Assembly: GCA_965248765.1 (NCBI GenBank) | Contig: CBDFKF010000004.1 | Coordinates: 620,001 to 684,000 of the forward strand | Length of the DNA: 64,000 bases | From: CBDFKF01 sp965248765 | Lineage (GTDB): Bacteria > Pseudomonadota > Alphaproteobacteria > VGEJ01 | Direction of reading: 5' to 3' | Part shown: piece after piece, positions 55,175-63,784 of the stretch | Position numbering within the stretch: position 1 is the first letter of the stretch | Layout: every line of letters begins with the position of its first letter | Notes under the pieces: model-generated | The model's input: the letters and a program-made list of their open reading frames with translations, nothing else | What the model was told of the DNA's origin: nothing | Databases searched by the model: none | Program-made: the position numbers and the translations under genes

Positions 55175-56233
55175 ATGACGCTCTACCGCATCGCCACCAT
55201 CCCCGGCGACGGCATCGGCAAGGAAGTCGTGCCCGAGGCCATGCGCGTCATCGAGACGGCCGGGGCCCGTTTCGGCATCGAGTTCAACTGGATTACGTAC
55301 GACTGGGGCTGCGAGGCCTACCTCCGGGACGGCCGGCTGATGCCCGAGGATGGGCTCGAGACCCTCGCCGCCTATGATGCGATCTTCCTCGGCGCCGTCG
55401 GCGACCCCGCCGTGCCCGATCACGTCTCGCTGTGGGGGCTGTTGATCCCGATCCGCCGCCGCTTCGATCAGTACGTCATCCTGCGCCCGTGCCGGCTATT
55501 GCCGGGCATGACGAGCCCGCTCGCCGGCCGCAAACCAGCCGATATCGACCTCCTGGTCGTGCGCGAGAACGTCGAGGGCGAGTATTCGGAGATTGGCGGC
55601 CGCCTCTACGAGGGCACCGAGGGCGAGATGGCGGTGCAGCAATCGATCTTCACTCGCCGCGGTGTCGATCGCATCCTCACCTATGCCTTTGAGCTGGCGC
55701 GCACCCGGCCTGAGCGGCACGTCACCTCAGCCACCAAGTCGAACGGCATCATCCACACGATGCCGTACTGGGACGAGCGCTTTCAGGAGGTCGCCGCCCG
55801 CTACCCCGACATCCGCACCGACCAATACCATATCGACATCCTGGTCGCCCATTTCGTCCAGCACCCTGATTGGTTCGATGTCGTCGTCGGCTCCAACCTG
55901 TTTGGCGACATCCTCTCGGACCTCGGGCCGGCGGTGGCCGGCAGCATCGGCATCGCCGCCTCGGCCAACATCAACCCTGAGCGCGAGCATCCCTCGATGT
56001 TCGAGCCGGTGCACGGCTCCGCCCCCGACATCGCCGGCCAGGGCATCGCCAACCCGATCGGTCAGATCTGGTCCGGAGCGATGATGCTCGACCACCTCGG
56101 CCACGGCGAGGCGGCCGCCGCGATCGTCGCCGCCATCGAGCGGATCGTCGCCGAAGGCAAGGTCCTCACTCCCGACCTCGGCGGGCGCGCGTCAACGGCG
56201 GAGCTCGGCGCGGCAATCACCGCCGCCATCTAA
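55175..56233 (+). CDS. Tartrate/D-malate dehydrogenase-like decarboxylating enzyme
   Basis: A member of the isopropylmalate/isocitrate dehydrogenase family: TIPGDGIGKEVVPEAMRVIE at the start, LRPCRLLPGM (substrate Arg residues), VVRENVEGEYSEIGGR, the catalytic Lys in TSATKSNGI, metal Asp in SNLFGDILSDLG and FEPVHGSAPDIAG. The VRENxEGEYS pattern and length (352) favour tartrate dehydrogenase/D-malate dehydrogenase over LeuB. It uses NAD. It follows the amidohydrolase directly; the REP-like repeat comes after its stop. Confidence 0.88.
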   Translation: MTLYRIATIPGDGIGKEVVPEAMRVIETAGARFGIEFNWITYDWGCEAYLRDGRLMPEDGLETLAAYDAIFLGAVGDPAVPDHVSLWGLLIPIRRRFDQYVILRPCRLLPGMTSPLAGRKPADIDLLVVRENVEGEYSEIGGRLYEGTEGEMAVQQSIFTRRGVDRILTYAFELARTRPERHVTSATKSNGIIHTMPYWDERFQEVAARYPDIRTDQYHIDILVAHFVQHPDWFDVVVGSNLFGDILSDLGPAVAGSIGIAASANINPEREHPSMFEPVHGSAPDIAGQGIANPIGQIWSGAMMLDHLGHGEAAAAIVAAIERIVAEGKVLTPDLGGRASTAELGAAITAAI

Positions 56234-56240
56234 TCCCACG

Positions 56241-56309
56241 CGCCCTCACCCTCCCGCTCGCGGGTCCCTCCCTCTCCCGCCGGGCGGGAGAGGGTCCAGG
56301 GTGAGGGTA
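56241..56309. repeat. REP-like intergenic repeat, copy 3
   Basis: GCCCTCACCCTCCCGCTCGC, GGGTCCCTCCCTCTCCCGCC and GGGCGGGAGAGGG form hairpins, as in copies 1, 2 and 4. It lies just behind the tartrate dehydrogenase-like gene. Confidence 0.75.
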
Positions 56310-56375
56310 GGTTGTGCTCTTAAGAAGTAACCAGACCCTCGGACTATGAGGACACGCCTTGGTCGTTGCTCGGGA

Positions 56376-56890
56376 TTATTGCGGGTCGACGGCGACGGCA
56401 TCCTCGATCTCCCTGAGCCGGCGGTCAATGTCGACGACCAAACGGTCGATGCGCGCGGCGAGCGCCTCCAGCAGCGCTCTCAGTCGCGCTTGCTCGTCCC
56501 GGCGCGCCGCTCTGAGCCCATCGAGCTCCTCGCCGATCCCGGCCATGACGAGACGCGTTTCCTGGGCCTGCCCGCTGCTGGGCGCCAGCTGCAAGACCCG
56601 CCGGTAGTGATCGACCGCGTTGGCGTACCGGCCGAGGGCGCGCGCGGTAGGCCTGGGCCAGGGCGAAGTGCGCTTCGACGTTGTCGGGCTCGCTCTCGAG
56701 GCTCTCAACGAATAGCTTCACCGCCGCATGGTGAAGGCCGCGCGCGTGAAAGGCGTGGGCCTTTGGCCAGCGCCTCCCGGCTCGCTTCGCTCTCCTGCGC
56801 TGAGGGCGTCGTTGCCGCGGCGGACACCGCCAGACACACGCAGATCACGGTCAGGACCCGAGCACACCGCACCTGCCGATTAAACACCAT
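56376..56890 (-). pseudogene. Exported TPR protein, two frameshifts
   Basis: The ATG at 56890 starts a signal peptide (VLTVICVCLAVSAAATTPSA). Near 56762 an extra A (GCCAAAGGCC) shifts the frame; the next frame reads AHAFHARGLHHAAVKLFVES and EPDNVEAHFALAQAYR, a TPR unit. Near 56645 it shifts again to ARALGRYANAVDHYRRVLQL and a coiled-coil tail (RDEQARLRALLEALAARIDR) to the stop at 56376. The intact protein would be a short periplasmic TPR protein. Confidence 0.65.
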
Positions 56891-56913
56891 CAGCGCCGAC
56901 CGGCGACACCCCC

Positions 56914-57010
56914 TCCCCGCCTGCCGCTCTCTCCCGCTTGCCGGAGATGAGTCGGGGCGTGGGCAAACTCCCTCGCCCGCGTGCGGGAGAGGGCCGGGGT
57001 GAGGGTGCGT
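56914..57010. repeat. REP-like intergenic repeat, copy 4 (degenerate)
   Basis: CTCTCTCCCGCTTGCCGGAG and CCTCGCCCGCGTGCGGGAGA with GGGTGAGGGTGCG share the elements of the other copies, with a longer centre. It lies between the TPR pseudogene and the DUF899 gene. Confidence 0.6.
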
Positions 57011-57011
57011 T

Positions 57012-57730
57012 CTAGCCGTACGCGTGCTTGGGAAACAAGTCCTCGCGCCCGCTCGGCAGAAGGTCGAACAGATGCCAGACCGGCGAATAGAGGTCGAGAC
57101 CGCGGAACTGATCGGGCCCCATGATGGCGCCGCCGGTGTAGTGGTGGCGGATGCCGCCGTCCTCGCCCCGCACGAAGACGCTGATGGCCGGGAATTGGCT
57201 CTTGCCGCCGTCGCGCTTTCGATCGCGAAATCCGCGTTGAAGGTGTTATCCAGCGACGATAAGAGGCGCAGGTTCCGCCACCCGCGGCCCCGGCCCCAAC
57301 GGCGGAACTTGCCGATCTCGGCCCGCGCCACCACCGCCAGGCTGACACGGTCTAGGAGATGTTGAGCGATGCCGTTGTAGCCATCCGCCCACATCGTGCA
57401 CATCGGGCACGCGCTCTCGTCCTCGGGCGCGTACATCAGGTGGACGACGATCAGCGCGTCCTTGCCGGTTGAAAAAAGCTCGGACAGTCGCACGTCGGTG
57501 CCGGCCTGGGGCGCCTCGTCGTCGAGGTCGGTTGAGCCCTCGCGGAAGACGTAGTCGGGCACGGCCTCGCCCGTCGGCAATTCTCGGCGCAGCGCCGCCA
57601 CCACTTCGCGCTGGTCGCGCAGCGCCATCTCCGCTTCCAGCAGCGCCGCGCGCGCCGCCCGGTAGGTCTCGCTGGTCTCGGCTGGTCCGCACACCCGCAT
57701 GGTCCTCATCTTCTCGTTCATCAGCTTCAT
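57012..57730 (-). pseudogene. DUF899 thioredoxin-like protein, frameshifted
   Basis: The first frame gives YVFREGSTDLDDEAPQAG, LSELFSTGKDALIVVHLMYA and the redox-type site SACPMCTMWADGYNG. Near 57220 (GATCGAAAGCG) the sense moves one frame on: KRDGGKSQFPAISVFVRGED, RHHYTGGAIMGPDQFRGLD and VWHLFDLLPSGREDLFPKHA to the stop at 57012. The family is a thioredoxin fold of unknown role. The ATG at 57730 touches the 16-bp palindrome; a later ATG at 57700 has GATGAGG before it and is a possible start. Confidence 0.7.
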
Positions 57731-57746
57731 TTAACCAATTGGTTAA
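57731..57746 (-). promoter_or_regulatory. Perfect palindromic operator candidate
   Basis: TTAACCAATTGGTTAA is a perfect 16-bp palindrome directly before the DUF899 start, with TATAGT (57747-57752 on the minus strand) beside it as a possible -10. From memory, ArsR-type repressors bind such sequences. No repressor gene is in the window. Confidence 0.6.
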
Positions 57747-57816
57747 CTATATCGTTTCGCCCGTCCGCCGTGTCAAGTTTGTTACCTTTCGCGACGCGCC
57801 CACCGGCCGCACCGTC

Positions 57817-57847
57817 TTGACGCCGCGGGTCTTTATGTCCCTACTAT
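57817..57847 (+). promoter_or_regulatory. Putative promoter of the liv operon
   Basis: TTGACG (57817-57822) and TACTAT (57842-57847) are 19 bases apart, 68 bases before the livH start. The spacing is two bases long for sigma-70, so the call is tentative. Confidence 0.35.
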
Positions 57848-57914
57848 GCCCGCTAAAAACCGGGCGAATCCGGGGGCATGGGGAGCCCATCGGGAATCGG
57901 GGAGCGGTAGGCGC

Positions 57915-58832
57915 GTGCTGCAGACGATCATTCAGAATGCGATAGACGCCGTCAGCCTCGGCAGCCTGTACGCGCTGACGGCGCTGGGGATTGGTCTGAT
58001 CTTTGGCATTATGCGGCTGATCAACTTTGCCCACGGCGATTTCATCATGATCGGCGCCTATGCGCTGATCATCCCCTCGGCCGCCGATCTGGCGATGATG
58101 TTTATCGGTGCTTGGCCCGCGCCCTTCCTGGTCATCACGGTCTGCTCGATCCTGATCGTCTTCGCGCTGGCCTCCGAGCGGGTGGCCTTTCGCCCCCTGC
58201 GGACCGCCGATCCATCGATCCTGTTGATCACCTCCTTCGCCCTCAGCTTCTTCTTCCAGAACCTCGTTCTGATGATCTACTCGGGCCGCCCCAAGGGCAT
58301 TCCCCTGTGGCCGAAACTGATCGAGCCGATCCTCGTCGGCGAGATCCGCATCCCGCAGCTACATGTCATCACGATATCGGTCACCCTCGGCCTGCTCGTG
58401 CTGCTCGTCTTCTTCCTGCGCCGGACCGCGATCGGGATACAGATGCGGGCCGCATCAGAAGACTTCCGCATGGCGCGCCTGCTGGGTGTGCGGGCCAACC
58501 GCGTGATCGCAGTTGCCTTCGCCATCAGCGGCCTTCTTGCAGCAGTCGTATCACTGCTGTTTGTTACGCAAACGGGCACCCTGTACTTCAAGATGGGCGT
58601 GCCGCTCGTGCTGTTCGCCTTTGTCGCGACGGTCGTTGGCGGCATGGGAAGCCTGTCCGGTGCGGTGTTGGGCGGCTTCGTCGTTGGCATTGCAAGCGTG
58701 TTGTTCCAGTCCATCCTGCCGGCAGAGATGCGTTTCAACCGCGACGCGTGGGTGTTCGGTCTTATCCTGTTGATCCTGCTGCTTCGGCCCTCCGGCCTCG
58801 TCGCGGTGAAGGCCGCGCAGGAGAGGGTCTAA
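57915..58832 (+). CDS. livH: Branched-chain amino acid-type ABC transporter permease
   Basis: This LivH-type permease has 306 residues with GLGSLYALTALGIGLIFGIM-like opening (here SLGSLYALTALGIGLIFGIM), INFAHGDFIM and the EAA-like cytoplasmic loop around IQMRAASEDFRMARLLGVRA. Several membrane helices follow. The GTG at 57915 has GGAG upstream and fits the family N-terminus; the open frame starts earlier. It pairs with LivM, next, to form the channel for amino acids, amides, urea or aromatic acids. Confidence 0.9.
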   Translation: MLQTIIQNAIDAVSLGSLYALTALGIGLIFGIMRLINFAHGDFIMIGAYALIIPSAADLAMMFIGAWPAPFLVITVCSILIVFALASERVAFRPLRTADPSILLITSFALSFFFQNLVLMIYSGRPKGIPLWPKLIEPILVGEIRIPQLHVITISVTLGLLVLLVFFLRRTAIGIQMRAASEDFRMARLLGVRANRVIAVAFAISGLLAAVVSLLFVTQTGTLYFKMGVPLVLFAFVATVVGGMGSLSGAVLGGFVVGIASVLFQSILPAEMRFNRDAWVFGLILLILLLRPSGLVAVKAAQERV

Positions 58833-59933
58833 GTGGGCGACACTGACGCCAACCGCATCGTCGCCGCCCTGCGGTTCTTCTGGACTCCGCTGGTTCTAGC
58901 TGCCGCGGCCCTGGCGATCGTCGTCGTGGTATGGGCGAGCGGCGATGGCGTCCTAGCACGCACCGTGACGGATACCCTGATCCGCACGGTGCTGGTGATA
59001 GGGCTCTACATTTTCATCGGCAATTCCGGGGTGCTCGCCTTCGGGCATGTCGCTTTCATGCTGATCGGCGGCTACGCGGCGGCGTGGTTCACGATGTCGC
59101 CCTTCAAGAAGAGCTTCGCCCTCGATCTTCCGGCCATCCTCGCCGACAACGAGTTCCCGCTGTTCCCGTCCGCCATCGCAGCTGGCCTGTTGCCGGCCAT
59201 GGTTGCTGCGATTGTCGGTATCCCGATCATGCGCCTGTCGGGAATCGCGGCGTCGATCGCGACGTTCGCGGTGCTCGCGATCTTCTACACGATCTACTCC
59301 AACTGGGACTCGTGGACATTCGGCGCCAGCACGCTTGTCGGCATCCCGATCTACGTCAATATGTGGATCGCGCTGGCTTGGGCGGTTGCGGCGATGTTTG
59401 TCGCGTTCATCTACCAACAGACAAAATTCGGCCTGGCTCTCCGTGCCTCGCGCGAGGACGCGGTGGCTGCACGCGCCGCCGGCATTAACATCCCGCTTCA
59501 GCGGCTGATCGCATTCGTCGTGAGCGCGTTCTTCATGGGCATAGCCGGCGTGCTTCAAGCGCACTTCCTCGGCTCGTTGATTGTCAACGGGTTCTGGCTC
59601 GGCCTCACTTTCCTGTCGCTTGCGATGCTGATCATCGGCGGACAGCGCAGTTTGACGGGCGCCGTGCTCGGCGTGATGCTCGTCTCGACCATCGTCGAGC
59701 TTTTGCGTCAGGTGGAAGCGGGTGTGGACATCGCCGGGACCGTGTTATCGCTGCCCGGTGGGTTCCAGGAACTCGGGCTGGCCGTCCTGATGATCATCAT
59801 TCTCATCTACCGTCCGGCCGGCATCATGGCCGGACAGGAGGTGCCATGGCCGTTCGGTGGAGAGAAACGTACGGCAATCGGCGGACTAACCGTGCGTACC
59901 GCCCGCGCCGACCGCGCGTCGGCTGGCGAGTAA
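58833..59933 (+). CDS. livM: Branched-chain amino acid-type ABC transporter permease
   Basis: The second permease (366 residues) has IGNSGVLAFGHVAFMLIGGY near 62, about ten hydrophobic helices, and the loop ALRASREDAVAARAAGINI that contacts the ATPases. The GTG start follows the livH stop without a gap (TAAGTG overlap region). The C-terminal tail after GIMAGQE is short. It acts with LivH in the inner membrane. Confidence 0.9.
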   Translation: MGDTDANRIVAALRFFWTPLVLAAAALAIVVVVWASGDGVLARTVTDTLIRTVLVIGLYIFIGNSGVLAFGHVAFMLIGGYAAAWFTMSPFKKSFALDLPAILADNEFPLFPSAIAAGLLPAMVAAIVGIPIMRLSGIAASIATFAVLAIFYTIYSNWDSWTFGASTLVGIPIYVNMWIALAWAVAAMFVAFIYQQTKFGLALRASREDAVAARAAGINIPLQRLIAFVVSAFFMGIAGVLQAHFLGSLIVNGFWLGLTFLSLAMLIIGGQRSLTGAVLGVMLVSTIVELLRQVEAGVDIAGTVLSLPGGFQELGLAVLMIIILIYRPAGIMAGQEVPWPFGGEKRTAIGGLTVRTARADRASAGE

Positions 59934-59951
59934 CGGGACCAGGGGGTCACT

Positions 59952-60722
59952 GTGGTTGAACCAAGACCGAACATCGCCAACACGACCGAGGACACGCTCG
60001 AAGCGCACGACGTCGCGGTGCACTTCGAGGGCCTTGCAGCCATCGACGGCGTCTCGATCGCCATGAAGAACAAGGAGATCTTCGGGCTGATCGGGCCGAA
60101 CGGCGCTGGCAAGACCACTCTTGTCAACGTCTTGACCGGCTTCCAGAAGCCGACTCACGGGAGCGTGGTGCTGGGCGGCGTTGAGGTGACCGGGTGGTCG
60201 CCGCACCAGCTCGGCCGCACGGGTCTTGCCCGGACGTTCCAGGCGGTCCGACTGTTCCGGGATCTGCCGGTGGTGGAGAACCTCGAGGTGGCGGCGGTGG
60301 GAACGGGGCTCGGGCGCCGTGAAGCGTCGAAACGCGCTCTGGACATCCTCAAATGGATGAACTTCGAGCACAAGGCATTCGACCAGGCGGACACGCTTCC
60401 CTACGGTGAGGAGCGACGCGTCGGAATCGGCCGGGCACTCGCCATGTCACCGCGTTTCGTCCTGTTGGACGAACCGGCGGCAGGCCTGAGCGATTCCGAG
60501 TGCGACGAACTGATGGGCGTTATCTCGCGCATCCCGGATGACTTCGGTTGCGGTGTGCTGCTGATAGAACACAACATGCGCGTGATCATGGGCGTCTGTC
60601 ACCGTATCCACGTGATCGATAGTGGCAAAACCATCGCGGAGGGCACGCCTGAGGAAATCCAGGCCAACCCCGACGTCATCCGCGCCTATTTGGGGTCAAG
60701 ATCGGAGCAGGGCCGTGCTTGA
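59952..60722 (+). CDS. livG: Branched-chain amino acid-type ABC transporter ATPase
   Basis: Walker A GPNGAGKTTL near 48, a signature region LPYGEERRVGIGRALA (PYGEER for LSGGQ, common in LivG), Walker B FVLLDEPAAGLS and the switch His in IEHNMRVI. The 256 residues match the LivG type. GTG 59952 follows AGGGGG. It energises uptake from the cytoplasm and overlaps livF by eight bases. Confidence 0.92.
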   Translation: MVEPRPNIANTTEDTLEAHDVAVHFEGLAAIDGVSIAMKNKEIFGLIGPNGAGKTTLVNVLTGFQKPTHGSVVLGGVEVTGWSPHQLGRTGLARTFQAVRLFRDLPVVENLEVAAVGTGLGRREASKRALDILKWMNFEHKAFDQADTLPYGEERRVGIGRALAMSPRFVLLDEPAAGLSDSECDELMGVISRIPDDFGCGVLLIEHNMRVIMGVCHRIHVIDSGKTIAEGTPEEIQANPDVIRAYLGSRSEQGRA

Positions 60723-61452
60723 AGTCGAGAATCTCCACGTTCACTACGGGCGCATTCCCGCTGTGCGCGGCGTCTCCATCAACGTCAACGAGGGTGAGAT
60801 TGTCTGCGTCGTCGGGCCCAACGGTGCGGGCAAATCGACGACCCTGCTGACTATCGGCGGCGCGCTCTCTCCCACCGAAGGAGACATCCGCCTCGGCGGC
60901 GCATCGATCGTGGGCCGATCGCCTGAGAACATCGCGCGCATGGGGATCTCGCTGGTGCCGGAGGGCCGGCACGTCTTCACGCAGCTTACGGTCGAGGAGA
61001 ACATCCGTCTCGGTACCGACATGCGCAAAGATCGGAGTGAGATTGAGGCGGACTTCCAAAGCATGCTCACCCACTTCCCGTTTCTGGCAGGACGTCTGAA
61101 AACGCCCGGCGGCAAGCTCTCCGGGGGCGAGCAGCAACAGTTGGTCATTGCACGGGCATTGATGACCCGGCCACAGATCATCGTTCTAGACGAGCCATCT
61201 TTGGGACTCGCGCCGATCATCGTCGACACTGTGTACAGCATCCTCCACACCCTGCGGAAGCAGGGCATCACGCTGCTCGTGGTCGAGCAGAGTACACATC
61301 GCGCCCTGGAGAATGCCGACCGGGTATATGTTTTACGACGGGGTCAAATCGAACTCCACGGCAAGAGCGGCGAGCTCAACGACGATGAACTGGAACGCGC
61401 TTACTTCGGTTTCGATGAAACCGCTGAAGAGAAGACCGAGGTCCACTTCTAG
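60715..61452 (+). CDS. livF: Branched-chain amino acid-type ABC transporter ATPase
   Basis: Walker A GPNGAGKSTTL near 36, Q-loop region VPEGRHVFTQLTVEENI, signature LSGGEQQQLVIARAL, Walker B IIVLDEPSLGLAP and switch segment VVEQSTHRAL (Gln replaces His at the usual place, as in other LivF proteins). The GTG at 60715 lies inside livG. Length (245) is normal. No substrate-binding protein gene (livK) follows or precedes the four genes. Confidence 0.92.
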   Translation: MLEVENLHVHYGRIPAVRGVSINVNEGEIVCVVGPNGAGKSTTLLTIGGALSPTEGDIRLGGASIVGRSPENIARMGISLVPEGRHVFTQLTVEENIRLGTDMRKDRSEIEADFQSMLTHFPFLAGRLKTPGGKLSGGEQQQLVIARALMTRPQIIVLDEPSLGLAPIIVDTVYSILHTLRKQGITLLVVEQSTHRALENADRVYVLRRGQIELHGKSGELNDDELERAYFGFDETAEEKTEVHF

Positions 61453-61481
61453 GGCCAGAGCGGAGCAACGGCCCGCCAAGG

Positions 61482-62228
61482 TCAGGAGGGAATGTAGCAG
61501 GCGCCGTTGACGTGCAGCGTCTCGGCCGTGATGAAGTTTGCGTCCGCTGAGCAAAGAAAGGCGATCGCGCTTGCGATCTCCTTCGGGTACGCAAGCCGAT
61601 GATACGGCGACTCATCCCGCAGGTGTTGCAACACGTCCTCGGGCAGCTCGCCCAGCATTTCGGTATCTACCATGCCGGGTGAAAGCCCGTTGCAGCGGAT
61701 GCGCGGCGCCACCTCTCGTGCAAGGCTTCGACTAAACGTCAACACGGCGGCTTTGGTTGCGGCGTACGCCGAATGATCTATGGCGCCGCGGTGAGCGGCC
61801 GTCGAGGCGATGTTGACGATCGCGCCGCCGTCCCGAAGGATAGGCAGAAAAGCACGGCACATATAGAAAACGCTATCGAGGTTCGCAGCCAGCACGTCGC
61901 GCCACAGTTCATCGCTCATCGTCGCGACCGACGCCATGCGCAGAATGGCCGCATTGTTGACTAGATAGTCCGCGTAGCCGAATCGTTCCTTGCACTGCGC
62001 TGCCAACGCATCGCATTCGGCCGACGAGGTGAGATCGAGCTTAACCAGGACGATGCGCTCGCCCCGCGGGTCGAGTTCGCTCACCACTTCCTTGATCTTC
62101 TCGTCGTTGTGATAGGTGAGCACTATGCTGGCGCCACATTCGAAAAAGTATCGAGCCGTTGCCCGGCCGACCCCGCCGCTCGAGCCGGTTAATACCAGGA
62201 CCTTGTCCGCGAAATCATAGTTTGCCAT
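61482..62228 (-). CDS. Short-chain dehydrogenase/reductase
   Basis: The 248-residue SDR has TGSSGGVGRATARYF near residue 12, NNAAIL (for NNAG), Ser in NIASTAAHRG, YAATK near 151 and the end ITAETLHVNGACYIPS. Homology starts at the ATG 62228 (MANYDFADKVLVL); the open frame extends upstream without sense. It converges on livF. The substrate is unknown, though proximity suggests use with the imported compound. Confidence 0.85.
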   Translation of the reverse strand: MANYDFADKVLVLTGSSGGVGRATARYFFECGASIVLTYHNDEKIKEVVSELDPRGERIVLVKLDLTSSAECDALAAQCKERFGYADYLVNNAAILRMASVATMSDELWRDVLAANLDSVFYMCRAFLPILRDGGAIVNIASTAAHRGAIDHSAYAATKAAVLTFSRSLAREVAPRIRCNGLSPGMVDTEMLGELPEDVLQHLRDESPYHRLAYPKEIASAIAFLCSADANFITAETLHVNGACYIPS

Positions 62229-62355
62229 CGCACCCACTCGTCGGCGCAGCGCCTCCCGTTGGATTATTGGGCCGGCACGAGGCCGTGTCAAAGCGCGCGA
62301 GCGACGGCACTGTGGCTGTGTTAGGCTCTTGGCGCGCGGGGCGCAGGCAGCAGTG

Positions 62356-62673
62356 ATGAGCGAGACGACAGCCAAGTTCTCGATCGGCCAACTCGTTCAC
62401 CATGCCAGGTTCGACTATCGCGGCGTGGTGTTCGATGTCGATCCCGTCTTCAGCGGAAGTGAGGAGTGGTACGAACAAGTGGCGCGTTCGCGGCCGCCCA
62501 GGGACCGGCCCTGGTACCACGTCCTACCCGATGGCACATCACACGCTACCTACGTGGCCGAGCGACATCTCGAGGCGGACACCTCAGACCTGCCCATCCG
62601 GCATCCGGCGCTGAGCCAGTTCTTCGAGACGCAGGAAACGGGTCGCTACATTCCGAGACGAACGGCAAGCTGA
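62356..62673 (+). CDS. hspQ: Heat shock protein HspQ (hemimethylated-DNA-binding fold)
   Basis: The 105 residues cover the YccV-like domain: FSIGQLVHHARFDYRGVVFD, DPVFSGSEEWYE, RDRPWYHVLPDG and YVAERHLEAD. In enteric bacteria HspQ modulates Lon protease and binds hemimethylated DNA. It is found in alpha- and gammaproteobacteria, which supports the host assignment. It is followed with no gap by the glyoxalase gene. Confidence 0.92.
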   Translation: MSETTAKFSIGQLVHHARFDYRGVVFDVDPVFSGSEEWYEQVARSRPPRDRPWYHVLPDGTSHATYVAERHLEADTSDLPIRHPALSQFFETQETGRYIPRRTAS

Positions 62674-63105
62674 ATGCGCCCGGCGCTTACGCACCTCGCG
62701 CTGCACGTGCGCGACCTCGAAGCCTGTATCACATTTTATCAGGACTACTGCGGACTCTCATTGATCCACGAGCGTGAGGCCGGTACCGAGCGCGTCGTAT
62801 GGCTGGCCGAGGCGGGCCGGGAACAGGCCTTCGTGCTGGTGCTGCTGCCGGGTGGGCCGGGGCGCGACCAGGAAGAGCGCGATTTCAGTCACCTGGGTTT
62901 CGCCCTCGGGAATCCGGAGGCTGTAGATGCGATCGCTGCGAGAGCCGAAGACGAGGGTCGGCTTCTTTGGTCGCCGCGCCGCGAGCCGTACCCGGTTGGC
63001 TACTATTGTGGGATGCGGGATCCCGACGGCAACTTCGTCGAGTTCAGCTACGGTCAACCGCTTGGGCCCGGCGCGGAGGCGCTCGGTGACGCTCCGGGCG
63101 CGTGA
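62674..63105 (+). CDS. VOC-family glyoxalase (lactoylglutathione lyase-like)
   Basis: The 143-residue protein begins LTHLALHVRDLEACITFYQD, has SHLGFALGNPEAVDAI in the middle and ends its fold with MRDPDGNFVEFSYGQP. Metal ligands would be His in THLAL, His in FSHLGF and Glu in FVEFS. It could be a glyoxalase I or another VOC enzyme. The ATG comes immediately after the hspQ stop, and the Nudix gene overlaps its end. Confidence 0.8.
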   Translation: MRPALTHLALHVRDLEACITFYQDYCGLSLIHEREAGTERVVWLAEAGREQAFVLVLLPGGPGRDQEERDFSHLGFALGNPEAVDAIAARAEDEGRLLWSPRREPYPVGYYCGMRDPDGNFVEFSYGQPLGPGAEALGDAPGA

Positions 63106-63754
63106 CACGGTGCATCGTTTCGGCCGTGATGATGTCACCATCATATCTCGAGAGACGGTCTTTCGCGGCTATTTCCGGGTCGATCGCTACCTGCTCTGCC
63201 ACCGGCTCTTCGGTGGGGCATGGAGCCGGCCGCTTACACGCGAAGTGTTCGAGCGAGGTCATGCGGTCGCTGTTTTGCCATACGACCCAGTGCGTGATTC
63301 CGTCGTGCTCATCGAACAGTTCCGCGTCGGGCCTCTCGCCGCGGGCGACGGACCCTGGCTTCTCGAGGTGATCGCCGGCATCATCGAGGAAGGTGAAGTG
63401 CCCGAAGACGTAGCGCGACGCGAAACCCGCGAGGAAACCGACCTCAACATCGGCGCACTTGAACCGATTGCGGACTACTACGCCAGTCCCGGCGGAACGA
63501 GCGAACGAGTTCGCGTGTTTTGCGCTCTGGCCGATGTCCGCGGCGCGGGCGGCATCCATGGCAATGCTGCGGAGGGCGAGGACATTCGCGTCGCCGTCAT
63601 GGGCTTCGAGGCCGCCCTCGCGGCGCTTGAGGACGGGCGCGTTCGAGCGAGCCCGGCGGTCGTCGGCTTGCAGTGGCTTGCACTAAACCGCACGCGCCTG
63701 CGCACCGCGTGGAGGACTGGCGCAGACTTGCCACGGCAACCGGCCCCCCGCTAG
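63086..63754 (+). CDS. Nudix hydrolase, ADP-ribose pyrophosphatase type
   Basis: The Nudix box reads GIIEEGEVPEDVARRETREE with TD following, which matches Gx5Ex7REUxEE. The preceding VLIEQFRVG and PWLLEVIAG, and LEPIADYYASPGGTSE after it, are those of ADP-ribose pyrophosphatase (NudF-type). It should cut ADP-ribose to AMP and ribose phosphate. GTG 63086 overlaps the glyoxalase by 20 bases; GTG 63110 is an alternative. Confidence 0.88.
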   Translation: MTLRARDTVHRFGRDDVTIISRETVFRGYFRVDRYLLCHRLFGGAWSRPLTREVFERGHAVAVLPYDPVRDSVVLIEQFRVGPLAAGDGPWLLEVIAGIIEEGEVPEDVARRETREETDLNIGALEPIADYYASPGGTSERVRVFCALADVRGAGGIHGNAAEGEDIRVAVMGFEAALAALEDGRVRASPAVVGLQWLALNRTRLRTAWRTGADLPRQPAPR

Positions 63755-63784
63755 ATTGCGCAATCGCACAAAGCAGTCGGCGCT

